From: Thermoplasmata archaeon
GTDB lineage: Archaea; Thermoplasmatota; Thermoplasmata; Lutacidiplasmatales; UBA184
Direction: 5' to 3'
Assembly (NCBI GenBank): GCA_030041735.1
Contig: JASIBA010000087.1
Span: forward strand, 1 to 32,050
DNA: 32,050 bases
A program made the position numbers and the translations under genes. Under the pieces are notes generated by a model. It saw only the letters and a program-made list of their open reading frames with translations. It was not told the origin of the DNA and did no database searches. Of this stretch, positions 1-7,432 are shown piece after piece. The stretch's first letter is position 1; each line of letters opens with the position of its first letter.

Positions 1-1809
1 GTGTCCGCCTGGCTGCTGGTCGAGGATGACACGACCGGGATCATCCTCGGATCGGTGAGCCTGAACTGGTCGATCGGCACCACGGTTCCCTACGACGTCA
101 ACCCCGCGTCTCCGACCGGCATCGTGACCGCCAACGGAACGTCGTACACGGGGTACTGGGCGAACATCACCTACATCGCGACGCTGAACTCGAGCGCGCT
201 CAACCTCACGTGGGCCGAGCTCGTGGCCGACTTGGGCGGCGGAAACTACCTCACGATCGTCGTCGGGACGAGCGTGGATGGAACGTCGGTCGGCGGTATC
301 GCCCCTGGCGCCGAGGCGGTGTTCTACCTGGACACGATCTCGGGAACGACGCTCGCCTACGGTGGGTACTCGGGTCTGCCGGTGTCCTACCAGGCGCTCC
401 CGTACACGCAGTATGGTTGGCTGAACCTCAGCAGCGTGCCGTTCGGCTTCGCGACGTGGAACAGCACCTATACCGGGTACTTCGTGCTGGTCGATGGTCC
501 CACCGTGCTCGCTAGCTGGGACGTCAACGACTCGGCCAACACCACGCTCGGGACGACGTTCAGCCTTGAAGAGACCAGCAACGGCACCTCGGCGCTGGGC
601 ACCCAGTGGGTGAACTTCACCTGGGCCCTGACCATCCTTCCGTCCGACATCACCTCGGGAGCGTACGGCGACGAACTGACACTGCTGGTCAACTTCACCG
701 CCTACGGAGGGACTGTGACCGGCATAGACAGCTGGCTCTCGGCGGTGTACGGCATCCCGTACAACATCCAGATCTGGACCGATACGCTCGCGCAGCACCC
801 GACGGTGGTCAGCGCGGCGTTCACCACGCCGGTGACCGGTTACATCGACGTCTCCACGACGGCGTTCAACCTCGGGTTCACGCTGTCGGTCACGAACGCG
901 TCGATCACCAACGCGAGCACGACGATCCTGGTCTCGGTCGTGGATGCCACCATCCCCGCGCCGATCTACGTGTACCAGGTCGCGCTGCTGCCCGGTCAGA
1001 CCTCGTTCGTCTTCCCGGTGACCGCAGCTACGGTCTCGACCTGCAACCCGCTGCTGCCCTATCCGGGCACCGGGGTCGACGGCGTACCGTTCGTGTCGGT
1101 CTGTCCGTACACCGCGCCGACGGACGACTTCTACTTCACGCTCAGCGTGGAAGTGAACGGCATCGGCGCCCCGATGAACGGGTCCGTGGCCTACTCGACG
1201 GTCTCGATCGGTCCGGCGTTCTTCATCGCGCAGGACGCGACGATCTCGATCCTGTCGCCGGCGGGTCAGACCCCGTCGCTGCTCACGGGGAACGTCACGT
1301 TCGCGACGTTCTACCAGGGCGACTACATCTCGGGGGCGAACCTGACGGTCTACCTCGGAACGGTGCCGGTCTTCACGGCGGTCATGACCCAGCTCGAGGC
1401 GGGCGTCCCCGCGACGTCGGTGTGGGACGCGACCGCCGCCGGGACGTACAGCATCGTGGTGGCCATGACCCGCACGTCGGGCGGGCCGGTCTACGACAAC
1501 ATCACCCTGACCATCGCGTCGTCGGCGTCGACGACCGTCTACATCAACAGCAGCACGTACCACAACGTGACCCTGCTCGGGAGCCTCTCTCCGGCGGTCG
1601 CCGGAACGATCCTCCTGCTGGTGGGCCTCATCGTGGGCATGATCGTCGCGCTGCTGGTGGGACGGATGATGTGGGGCGGCTCCAAGCAGCAGGAGCCTCC
1701 ACAGCAATGGCAACAGGGCCAGCAGCCGGGGACGACCGGTAGCACGGACAGCTCGGCCGGCGGAACCATGGACTCGGGGAGCACGCCTCCGCCGAGCGGT
1801 GGTACCTGA
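1..1809 (+). CDS. Secreted or surface Ig-like glycoprotein, probably 5'-truncated by the window edge, with a C-terminal TM anchor and a Q/P/G/S-rich tail
   Basis: Open from base 1; no signal peptide visible; about 20 N-x-S/T sequons counted by eye; beta-rich S/T/V/G composition; TM segment VAGTILLLVGLIVGMIVALLVG followed by KQQEPPQQWQQGQQPGTTGST tail. Confidence 0.75.
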   Translation: MSAWLLVEDDTTGIILGSVSLNWSIGTTVPYDVNPASPTGIVTANGTSYTGYWANITYIATLNSSALNLTWAELVADLGGGNYLTIVVGTSVDGTSVGGIAPGAEAVFYLDTISGTTLAYGGYSGLPVSYQALPYTQYGWLNLSSVPFGFATWNSTYTGYFVLVDGPTVLASWDVNDSANTTLGTTFSLEETSNGTSALGTQWVNFTWALTILPSDITSGAYGDELTLLVNFTAYGGTVTGIDSWLSAVYGIPYNIQIWTDTLAQHPTVVSAAFTTPVTGYIDVSTTAFNLGFTLSVTNASITNASTTILVSVVDATIPAPIYVYQVALLPGQTSFVFPVTAATVSTCNPLLPYPGTGVDGVPFVSVCPYTAPTDDFYFTLSVEVNGIGAPMNGSVAYSTVSIGPAFFIAQDATISILSPAGQTPSLLTGNVTFATFYQGDYISGANLTVYLGTVPVFTAVMTQLEAGVPATSVWDATAAGTYSIVVAMTRTSGGPVYDNITLTIASSASTTVYINSSTYHNVTLLGSLSPAVAGTILLLVGLIVGMIVALLVGRMMWGGSKQQEPPQQWQQGQQPGTTGSTDSSAGGTMDSGSTPPPSGGT

Positions 1810-1843
1810 GCGACGGGCCTCCTCCCGTTCCCTACCCTTTCCT

Positions 1844-1868
1844 CTCCCCCCGCCCCGAGCGGGGGGAG
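1844..1868. terminator. Perfect 10-bp GC hairpin in the convergent intergenic region
   Basis: CTCCCCCCGC-CCCGA-GCGGGGGGAG between the stop at 1809 (+) and the stop at 1909 (-); a pyrimidine tract precedes it on +. Confidence 0.35.
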
Positions 1869-1908
1869 CTCTTCTCGGAAGGATCGCGCTGTTCCGCCCT
1901 GCGTTCCG

Positions 1909-3141
1909 CTAGGCGAGCCGCAGCGCCGGGAACTCCCGCCGCCAGGCGAGGACCTCCGCCGCGACGCGCTCGCCCCGGATCCCGCCGCGGACCAGGAGCT
2001 CGGCGAGGCGCGGCATGTGGTCCGGCGTCAGCCCGAGCCGGGTGGCCTCGGCCGTGCCGATGCGCCCGACCAGGTCGATGAGCAGCCGCTGACGCTCGAG
2101 GCGGCGGGCGAGCGCGCCTCCCCCGATCCCGTGCCGTGCCCGCAGCGCCGGGCGATCGAGGTGGATCTGGTGCGACCGGGTGAACCCGGCCGACTTCGCG
2201 ATCAGCGGAAGCCCCCGGGCGTCGAGCTCCTGGGCCAGCCGTTGCGCGTTGCCCACCGTGGTCCGCGCGTACTCCGCGCCCACCCGCTCCAGCTCCAGCA
2301 GGGTCTGGGCGACGCCGGCGATGCGGTTCCAGTGCGCGTTGTCGAACACGCGCCAGACGAGCGCCGGGTCAATCTGGGCGAACAGGTCCTCGCGGTCGGT
2401 CAGTAGGAGCCCGCCCTGCGGACCCGGGAACGACTTGTGCGTGCTCCCCACGACCACGTCGGCGCCCTCGCGCAGGGGATCCTGGAACTCACCCCCAGCG
2501 ATCAGGCCGAGCACGTGGGAGGCATCGTAGAGGACGAGCGCGTCCACCGCATGGGCGGCCTCGGCGATCGCGCGGAGCGGATACGGGAACAGGAAGAAGC
2601 TCTGGCCGAGCAGGACTGCGTTCGGCCGCTCGCGCCGGATCGTGTCGACCGCGGCCGCCGCGTCGACCGAGAAGCCCTCGCCATCCGCGGGCAGCGGTCG
2701 CACGACGTGCTGGAGGAGCGCCGGCACGAACCCCGGCGCGTAGCCGTCGTACCCCCCGCGGTCGGGCGGGATCGCGAGGACCCGGGAGCCGGGCGGGAGC
2801 AGCGGCACCAGCGCGGAGAGCGCGGCGATGTGGCCCGAGAGGGGACGGACCGTCGCGTACCGCGCCCGGAACACCCGGGTCGCCGCGGCGTTCGCCAGCG
2901 CCTCGATCTGATCGGTGTACCGCGTCCCGGTGTAGCTATTGTCGAGCGCTTCCCCGTCGAACTCGCTCGCCATCGGGAGCGTGTAGCGGCCCGCGAGGTC
3001 GCTCGCGAGGAAGCGACGCGCGGCGGGCGACACCGAGTTCTCGCTCGGGAGGAGGTTGAAGACCTCCCGCGACCGCCAGCGATCGTGCGCGCGGACCAGG
3101 CGCGCGAGCCGGCGCTCCTCGTCAGTCGCGGGCGTCGCCAT
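1909..3141 (-). CDS. PLP-dependent serine hydroxymethyltransferase-like protein (divergent)
   Basis: LLPSENSVSP, DNSYTGTRYTDQIE, RPLSGHIAAL, YDASHVLGLIAGGEFQDPLREGADVVVGSTHKSFPGPQGG (PLP-lysine motif). Confidence 0.8.
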   Translation of the reverse strand: MATPATDEERRLARLVRAHDRWRSREVFNLLPSENSVSPAARRFLASDLAGRYTLPMASEFDGEALDNSYTGTRYTDQIEALANAAATRVFRARYATVRPLSGHIAALSALVPLLPPGSRVLAIPPDRGGYDGYAPGFVPALLQHVVRPLPADGEGFSVDAAAAVDTIRRERPNAVLLGQSFFLFPYPLRAIAEAAHAVDALVLYDASHVLGLIAGGEFQDPLREGADVVVGSTHKSFPGPQGGLLLTDREDLFAQIDPALVWRVFDNAHWNRIAGVAQTLLELERVGAEYARTTVGNAQRLAQELDARGLPLIAKSAGFTRSHQIHLDRPALRARHGIGGGALARRLERQRLLIDLVGRIGTAEATRLGLTPDHMPRLAELLVRGGIRGERVAAEVLAWRREFPALRLA

Positions 3142-3718
3142 CCGGACGGCCCGGGCGGCCCGCGATCTCGCCCACGGCGAGCTTCCGGTGCTCCCGGTGC
3201 CCGCAGCGCGGGCAGACGAGCTCTTTCCCCTTGACGGCGAGCAGCGCGTGGCAGACCTGGCAGCGCGCGGCGACCACGCCGAGGTTGCCGGCGGCGGTGG
3301 ACAGCTTGACCGACGGCCGGGCCTGCAGGACCCGCGCGAGGATCAGGTCGCCGACCGCGAACTCGCCGGCCAGCGACTCGGTGTAGCCTTCCTTCGCCTT
3401 CGAGATGTGGACGGTCCCCTCGGGGGTCCCGGGGATCCCGCGGGGGTTCGACGCGGTCGAGAGGATGGTGCAGATCGCCATCGCGGTCTTGAGCTCGTCG
3501 ACGCGGGCGTACACGAGCTCGCCGTCCTCGATGCTGGGGACCGGGTTGCGCGGCGCGACGCGGACGCTGCGGTCGCGGGCCTCGACCGTCGGGCTTCCCA
3601 GCACGGCCGCGTAGATCCGGCCTCGGTCCTCGTAGGTTCCCGGTCCGGGCAGGAACTCCTCGGCCGCCCCGAGGTACTCCCCGGGCAGCACGAGCTTCGG
3701 CAGTTCGGTCTCGGTCAT
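3122..3718 (-). CDS. csl4: Exosome RNA-binding protein Csl4
   Basis: MTETELPKLVLPGEYLGAAEEFLPGPGTYEDRGRIYAAVLG, S1-like centre and C-terminal zinc ribbon CQVC...CPRCG; start overlaps the upstream stop as ATGA. Confidence 0.88.
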   Translation of the reverse strand: MTETELPKLVLPGEYLGAAEEFLPGPGTYEDRGRIYAAVLGSPTVEARDRSVRVAPRNPVPSIEDGELVYARVDELKTAMAICTILSTASNPRGIPGTPEGTVHISKAKEGYTESLAGEFAVGDLILARVLQARPSVKLSTAAGNLGVVAARCQVCHALLAVKGKELVCPRCGHREHRKLAVGEIAGRPGRPDGDARD

Positions 3719-4326
3719 CGATCTCCGTGCGTCTGGATCGCCCAGCGATCGACCGGGAGCGGGACCCGATTCCGGGTGTGGTGCGGGAAGGTCCGCTCCA
3801 GTTCCCAGGCGACCGGTCGCGTCTCGAGGATGTGGGCGCCGCGCGCGACCGCTCGGCGTGCTATAAAGGTTCGGGAGTCGGCGAGCGCGAACCCATGCGC
3901 CGAGCGCCGCGCGAGGGAGAACGCGGCGTCCCAGAACGGGCGGTCCGCGTGCCGCCGCTGCGCGCCGAACGGGGGATTGAGCAAGACCACGTCCGCGGGC
4001 GTGCGATAGTCGGCCACGTCCGCGAGCACGATCTCGAGCGAGACCCCGGCGCTCCGCGCGGCCGAGCGCGCGACCTCCGCGGCCTCCGGGTCGATCTCCA
4101 CGCCGACGACCGGGTCCGCGCCGAGCAGGGCCGCGCCGATCGCCAGCCGACCGGTCCCCATGCCGAGATCCAGCACCGAGCGACCCGACAGCGGATCCCA
4201 CCGATCCGCGGCCAGCAGCAGCTCGACGGCCGGTCCCGGAGGCGTGAGGACCTGCTCCCGTCGGGCCTCCGGCCGGGGGAACGGCGGGACGCCCGAGAGG
4301 ACCCGGGCGAGCTGGGACGCGCGCAC
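3715..4326 (-). CDS. METTL5-like N6-adenine RNA methyltransferase
   Basis: SAM motif VLDLGMGTGRLAIGAALLGA and catalytic LNPPFGAQRRHADRPF; GTG start at 4326; 4-bp overlap with csl4. Confidence 0.82.
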   Translation of the reverse strand: MRASQLARVLSGVPPFPRPEARREQVLTPPGPAVELLLAADRWDPLSGRSVLDLGMGTGRLAIGAALLGADPVVGVEIDPEAAEVARSAARSAGVSLEIVLADVADYRTPADVVLLNPPFGAQRRHADRPFWDAAFSLARRSAHGFALADSRTFIARRAVARGAHILETRPVAWELERTFPHHTRNRVPLPVDRWAIQTHGDR

Positions 4327-4378
4327 AGGAGCCCAAGGCCGGCCGGCCGCTTGACCCTCGCGCCGCCTCGGGCGCGCA

Positions 4379-4487
4379 TGCGGGGAGCCGGATTCGAACC
4401 GGCGAACGCCTGACGCGACGGGATCTCTTCGCCCCGGAGTTCGGGGCGTTTAAGTCCCGCGCCGTTACCGGGCTTGGCTATCCCCGC
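4379..4487 (-). tRNA. tRNA-Leu (anticodon UAA), intron-containing, class II, discriminator A, no encoded CCA
   Basis: Acceptor GCGGGGA/TCCCCGC, D-arm GCC/GGC, anticodon stem CGGGA/TCCCG, loop CTTAA-(intron)-GA, long variable arm, T-arm GCCGG-TTCGAAT-CCGGC. Confidence 0.93.
4426..4449 (-). other. tRNA intron of about 24 nt in the anticodon loop (boundaries +/-1 nt)
   Basis: ACGCCCCG-AACTC-CGGGGCGAAGA: 7-bp perfect hairpin flanked by AAA and AGA 3-nt bulges and a short CTT/AAG helix, resembling a bulge-helix-bulge. Confidence 0.8.
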
Positions 4488-4493
4488 ACCGCG

Positions 4494-4787
4494 CTACTGC
4501 GCCGGGGGGGCCGCGACGTCCTTCGCGCCGCGCGCCGGGGCCTTCTTCAGCGAGACCCGCTTCGGGAAGTACTTGAGCAGCACGACGTCGTTGACGGCGG
4601 ACACCCACCGGTACGGCACGTTGGTGGGCCGGGAGTCCTCCACTAACATGGGGCTCGTCTCATCGACGTAGATCCCATCGATCTTCGCGGCTTCGACGTC
4701 GACCACGACGTTGTCGACCTCGCCGAGGAGTCGTCCATCGGGCGTGTAGATCTGGCGGCCCAGGAGTTCGGTCATCTCGACCAGCAT
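4494..4787 (-). CDS. PRC-barrel domain protein
   Basis: MTELLGRQIYTPDGRLLGEVDNVVVDVEAAKIDGIYVD; start may be 4787 or a nearby downstream ATG. Confidence 0.85.
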   Translation of the reverse strand: MLVEMTELLGRQIYTPDGRLLGEVDNVVVDVEAAKIDGIYVDETSPMLVEDSRPTNVPYRWVSAVNDVVLLKYFPKRVSLKKAPARGAKDVAAPPAQ

Positions 4788-4823
4788 GGTGGCGTACCCG
4801 GCTGTCGGCGAGGCGGCCCGGCC

Positions 4824-4832
4824 TTCTTATGT
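4824..4832 (-). promoter_or_regulatory. TATA-like element upstream of the PRC-barrel/tRNA-Leu unit
   Basis: acataagaa on the minus strand about 41 nt upstream of the PRC-barrel start. Confidence 0.4.
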
Positions 4833-4884
4833 CTTTGGGCGCAGAAGAACGGCCGGTCGGCCGGATCCGGTCCGGCGGGCCGGC

Positions 4885-6669
4885 TCACGCCTCGCCCTCG
4901 CCTTCCGGCGCCTCGCGACGCACCTGTCCGCGGTACATCTCGAGCAGCTCCTTCGAGGTGGTCGCGTCGGTGGCGCCCTTGTCGTCCCGGATCCGACCGG
5001 TGAACCGAGGGAACCGGAGGGCGAAGCCGACGCCGGGTCGGATCGCGCCCGCGGCCGCCCGGTGGATCGGGCTCAATGTGAGCTCGGCCCCGCGGACCTC
5101 GATCACGAGGCCGGGCCGGAACCATTGATCCGGGGTCAGCCCGGTCTCGACGGAGGGGGGCGCGGCGTCGACCTCGAACGGCTTCAAACGGCGGGGCATC
5201 TCCCGAAGCTGCTCGTCGTCGAACCCGCTCCCGACCTTGCAGAACGACTCGAACTTGTCCCGCTTCGGGTCGTACACCGCCAGCAGGTACGCGCCGAAGC
5301 GGCCCGCCCGGCGCCCGCGGCCGGCGAATCCGCCGACCACGACCCCGTCGATCGAGTCGGTGAGGCCGGTCGTGTAGTCCCGCTTGTACTTGATCCACCA
5401 GTACCCCCGAGCGCCCGCCCGATACCGGCTTCCCGGCCCGAGCGATTTGGCCATGACGCCCTCGGCGCCCCCGCTCACGGCCTCTTCGAGGAACGCGGTG
5501 GCCTCGTCGACGGTCCGCACGATCCGCTGCTGCGCGAGCCGCACCCGCTCGGTGGGCCGGAGGATCTGCTCGAGCCGCCGCCGGCGGGCCGGAAAGTCCT
5601 CCGCGGACACGTCCTCGTGGCCGGCGAGCAGCACGTCGAAGAGGAACAGCGCGACCGGGATCTCCGCCTGGGCCTTGTCGAGATCGTGCTTGCGGCCCCG
5701 GCGCCGCGAGACCTCCTGGAACGGCTGGATCTCGTCCGTGTCGAGGTCGATCGGCACGCACTCGCCCTCGACGATGGCCGGCTTCACGGCGAGCGCCTTC
5801 GGGAGATCCGCGATCAGCTCGGGGAACTGCGCGCTCATGTTCTCGAGCCGGCGCGAGAACAGCTCGGGCGCGCCGTGCGCCGGGACGTGCGCCTGGATGC
5901 GCAGCCCGTCGTACTTGTACTCCAGCGCCGCCTCGCCGCCCATGCGCTTCAGGACGGCCTCGAGCGACGGCTCGCGCTCGGCCAGCATCGGCCGGATCGG
6001 TCGCCCGACCTCGAGGCCGATGCGGGCGAGGCCCTCGACCCCGTGATCGACCAGGGTGCGGGCGACCAGGCCCAGATCGCTGGAGACGTTGAACGCGGCC
6101 TCGATCTTCGAGCGTGCGTCCTTCGAGCCATCGGCGAACGCGGTGGCGAGCGCGTCGAGGATCGTCATCTCCCGGACGCCGACCCGCAGGGTCCCGAGCA
6201 CGAACCGGACGAGGAACTTCGCTTCCTGGGGACCGGCCCGCTCGAGCAGGCCGGTCAGGACCCGGATCTTCTCCGCCTGCGACGCTTCGCCCTTGGCCGC
6301 GGCGATCTCGCGAAGCCCGTCGTAGACATCGCGGACGGAGAGAGCGGCGCTGGCGGCCGGAGCCGACCGCGGCCCGAGCAACTCCTCGGCGGTGGTCCCC
6401 AGGTCGCCGGCTCGCTTCGCATGGGTCGCGACGGTCGCCTCCGCCACCCCGGACGCCTGCGCTACCGCACGGACCGCGAGGGATCCGGCCACCCCCAGTT
6501 CGACGCCCTCGTACTCGGGCAACAGCTGGCCCTGAGAGAGGTACAACACGTGCGCGAGCTCCTCGCCCCGGAGCGGCCGGATCAGGTCCGCCAGGATCTG
6601 TCGCATCTCGAGGCGCTTGGAGGTCGCCTCGAGGCGCCCGTAGGCGTCGGCGAGCTCAGCGAACCGCAT
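4885..6669 (-). CDS. lig: ATP-dependent DNA ligase
   Basis: MRFAELADAYGRLEATSKR...; adenylation motif EYKYDGLRIQAH; VEGECVPID; DYTTGLTDSIDGVVVGGF; GSGFDDEQL. Confidence 0.95.
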   Translation of the reverse strand: MRFAELADAYGRLEATSKRLEMRQILADLIRPLRGEELAHVLYLSQGQLLPEYEGVELGVAGSLAVRAVAQASGVAEATVATHAKRAGDLGTTAEELLGPRSAPAASAALSVRDVYDGLREIAAAKGEASQAEKIRVLTGLLERAGPQEAKFLVRFVLGTLRVGVREMTILDALATAFADGSKDARSKIEAAFNVSSDLGLVARTLVDHGVEGLARIGLEVGRPIRPMLAEREPSLEAVLKRMGGEAALEYKYDGLRIQAHVPAHGAPELFSRRLENMSAQFPELIADLPKALAVKPAIVEGECVPIDLDTDEIQPFQEVSRRRGRKHDLDKAQAEIPVALFLFDVLLAGHEDVSAEDFPARRRRLEQILRPTERVRLAQQRIVRTVDEATAFLEEAVSGGAEGVMAKSLGPGSRYRAGARGYWWIKYKRDYTTGLTDSIDGVVVGGFAGRGRRAGRFGAYLLAVYDPKRDKFESFCKVGSGFDDEQLREMPRRLKPFEVDAAPPSVETGLTPDQWFRPGLVIEVRGAELTLSPIHRAAAGAIRPGVGFALRFPRFTGRIRDDKGATDATTSKELLEMYRGQVRREAPEGEGEA

Positions 6670-7351
6670 CGGAGGCCCCCTCGTGGATGGCGGTGCGCAA
6701 CCGGCGCAGGTTCTCCGCGACCGGATGTCCATCGAAGACCGCGTTCCCGCACACGAAGAACGTCGCCCCGGCCCGGGCCGCATCCGCGGCGGTCTCGACG
6801 TTGACCCCGCCATCGATCGAGACATCGGCACCGTGTCCGACCTCGTCGAGCTTCGCCCGAGCGGCGCGCACCTTCGGCAGGGCCTCCGGCAGGAACCGTT
6901 GTCCGGAGAACCCCGGATGGACGCTCATCACCAGCAGCTGGTCGACGTCCGAAGCGAGGCCGTCCACCGCGGCGAAGGGGGTGTCCGGACGGAGGGCGGC
7001 TCCGACGCGGAGGCCCAGGGCATGGACCGCCCGGACGACCTCCGCCGGATCGTCGTCGGACTCCACGTGGAACACGAGCGTGTCGCCTCCGGCCCGGTGG
7101 AACGCGTCGAGGAATTTGAGCGGGTTCGTGATCATGAGGTGGATGTCGAGCGGCAGCCGGGTCCGCGCCCGCACGGCCGCGACCAGCGCGGGGCCGAACG
7201 ATAGGTTCGGGACGAAGTGCCCGTCCATCACGTCGAGGTGGAAGGCGTCCGCTCCGCCGGACTCCGCGGCCCGGACGGCCTCCCCGAGGGCACCGAAATC
7301 GGCACTCAGGAGCGAGGGTGCGAGGCGGAGCCGGCGCTCCCCGCCCGGCAC
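6656..7351 (-). CDS. rpe: Ribulose-phosphate 3-epimerase
   Basis: LAPSLLSADFGALGEAV, HLDVMDGHFVPNLSFGP, DIHLMI, MSVHPGFSGQRF, SIDGGVNVETA; GTG start at 7351 lies about 25 nt from the TATA centre. Confidence 0.93.
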   Translation of the reverse strand: MPGGERRLRLAPSLLSADFGALGEAVRAAESGGADAFHLDVMDGHFVPNLSFGPALVAAVRARTRLPLDIHLMITNPLKFLDAFHRAGGDTLVFHVESDDDPAEVVRAVHALGLRVGAALRPDTPFAAVDGLASDVDQLLVMSVHPGFSGQRFLPEALPKVRAARAKLDEVGHGADVSIDGGVNVETAADAARAGATFFVCGNAVFDGHPVAENLRRLRTAIHEGASDAVR

Positions 7352-7372
7352 GGCGCGCGGAACTTCTAAGAG

Positions 7373-7380
7373 TATATATA
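7373..7380. promoter_or_regulatory. Palindromic TATATATA shared by divergent rpe (-) and SBP (+)
   Basis: agtatatatacc in the 80-nt divergent spacer; spacing predicts a leaderless rpe mRNA and a leader of about 30 nt with GAGG for the SBP. Confidence 0.65.
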
Positions 7381-7432
7381 CCGGCTCAGGGCTCGGCCGT
7401 AAGACTCCCGTCGCGGGGTCGTGAGGGACACA

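Noticed and set aside
3861-3868. ctataaag TATA-like sequence inside the METTL5-like gene
   Set aside because: No gene start at the expected distance in either direction; probably just codons for T-F-I
3122-4336. 404-aa minus ORF read as a single protein
   Set aside because: Only the C-terminal 198 aa are Csl4; upstream codons overlap the METTL5-like gene out of frame
4845-4880. ccgg-rich inverted repeats around CCGGATCCGG downstream of the DNA ligase stop
   Set aside because: Simple overlapping CCGG repeats expected by chance at this GC content; no single convincing stem
4786-6804. 672-aa plus-strand ORF
   Set aside because: Antisense shadow of the DNA ligase
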